Positions 24,687-24,786 of a DNA stretch of 24,786 nucleotides are shown here, piece after piece. A program made the position numbers and the translations under genes. The notes beneath the pieces were generated by a model that was given only the letters and a program-made list of their open reading frames with translations, was not told the DNA's origin and searched no databases. This DNA comes from Flavobacteriales bacterium. Its GTDB lineage: Bacteria; Bacteroidota; Bacteroidia; Flavobacteriales; Flavobacteriaceae. Numbering within the stretch: position 1 is the first letter of the stretch; every line of letters begins with the position of its first letter. The stretch covers positions 1 through 24,786 of the forward strand of contig PDQE01000045.1 in the NCBI GenBank assembly GCA_002747735.1. The letters are read 5' to 3'.

Positions 24687-24786
24687 TAACCTGAGTTCGA
24701 TTAATATTGTGATCACAGCTTTCTTTATTTTTGATTAGAAATTTTATGAAATTTTCGAGTAATATCGAGATATTACGAGGAGATTT
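24687..24786. other. Window-end stretch without an assigned gene
   Basis: The last 100 bp contain a TGTGATCACA palindrome (24708-24717) and a small hairpin GTAATAT/ATATTAC (24759-24765 with 24770-24776). No start of a gene can be supported before the window ends. Confidence 0.5.

Noticed and set aside
24708..24717. TGTGATCACA palindrome resembling half-sites of a CRP operator
   Set aside because: The CRP consensus needs a 6-bp spacer between TGTGA and TCACA; here the halves are fused, and no promoter context is visible.
24687..24786. Possible end of an insertion sequence at the right edge of the window
   Set aside because: The CTGAGTTCGATTAA-like sequence and small hairpins look suggestive, but no terminal inverted repeat partner or transposase is within the window.

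Overview
The window looks like a chromosomal segment from a member of the Bacteroidota, most likely the family Flavobacteriaceae. The DNA is AT-rich. Start codons lack Shine-Dalgarno sequences, and a Bacteroidota-type promoter (TTG at -33, TAnnTTTG at -7) stands before the ribosomal protein genes. The protein families also fit: TonB-dependent receptors (one with a carboxypeptidase-like N-terminal domain), a DUF5689 lipoprotein, 2TM-domain proteins, DUF2141, a LytS/LytTR pair, and the order rplM-rpsI-rpsB-tsf. No rRNA, tRNA, CRISPR array, prophage or transposase gene was seen.

Layout. (1) Positions 1-4963, minus strand: an outer-membrane TonB-dependent receptor overlaps a large surface lipoprotein with two DUF5689 repeats and a C-terminal lamin-tail domain. 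A hairpin terminator follows. This is probably an uptake or surface-binding pair of unknown substrate. (2) 5237-8776, minus strand: a signalling cluster of a secreted DUF2141 protein, a sensor histidine kinase with a 2TM domain fused to its C-terminus, two free-standing 2TM proteins, and a LytTR response regulator. (3) 8942-9619, plus strand: an unrecognised lipoprotein. (4) 9620-10330: a hairpin-rich gap holding a 51-residue orphan minus-strand ORF with its own terminator. (5) 10334-13126, minus strand: a receptor carrying both halves of the copper site known from Pseudomonas OprC, preceded by a small Cys/Met-containing membrane protein. This is probably a copper-uptake locus. (6) 13493-16282, minus strand: the translation cluster rplM-rpsI-rpsB-tsf with a strong terminator. 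(7) 16506-18212, plus strand: gamma-glutamyltransferase, convergent with DNA polymerase I (18321-21149, minus strand). (8) 21267-23894, plus strand: an aldehyde dehydrogenase and a methionine-type aminotransferase. (9) 24153-24686, plus strand: a secreted lysine-rich heptad-repeat protein whose reading frame runs through a 21-bp-stem hairpin.

A thread through the intergenic spaces is a small MITE-like non-coding repeat family with ATACCAA...TTGGTAT ends. One near-complete copy (13290-13462), an internally shortened copy (12446-12559), a truncated copy next to polA (18227-18309), an inner fragment (23919-23986) and a tips-only hairpin (10210-10253) can be aligned by eye. The most interesting items are this repeat family, the copper locus, the tandem 2TM/kinase cluster, the 51-residue orphan ORF with its hairpin cluster, and the abnormal tail of the lysine-rich protein. 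I saw nothing that clearly qualifies as a wholly new multi-gene system.
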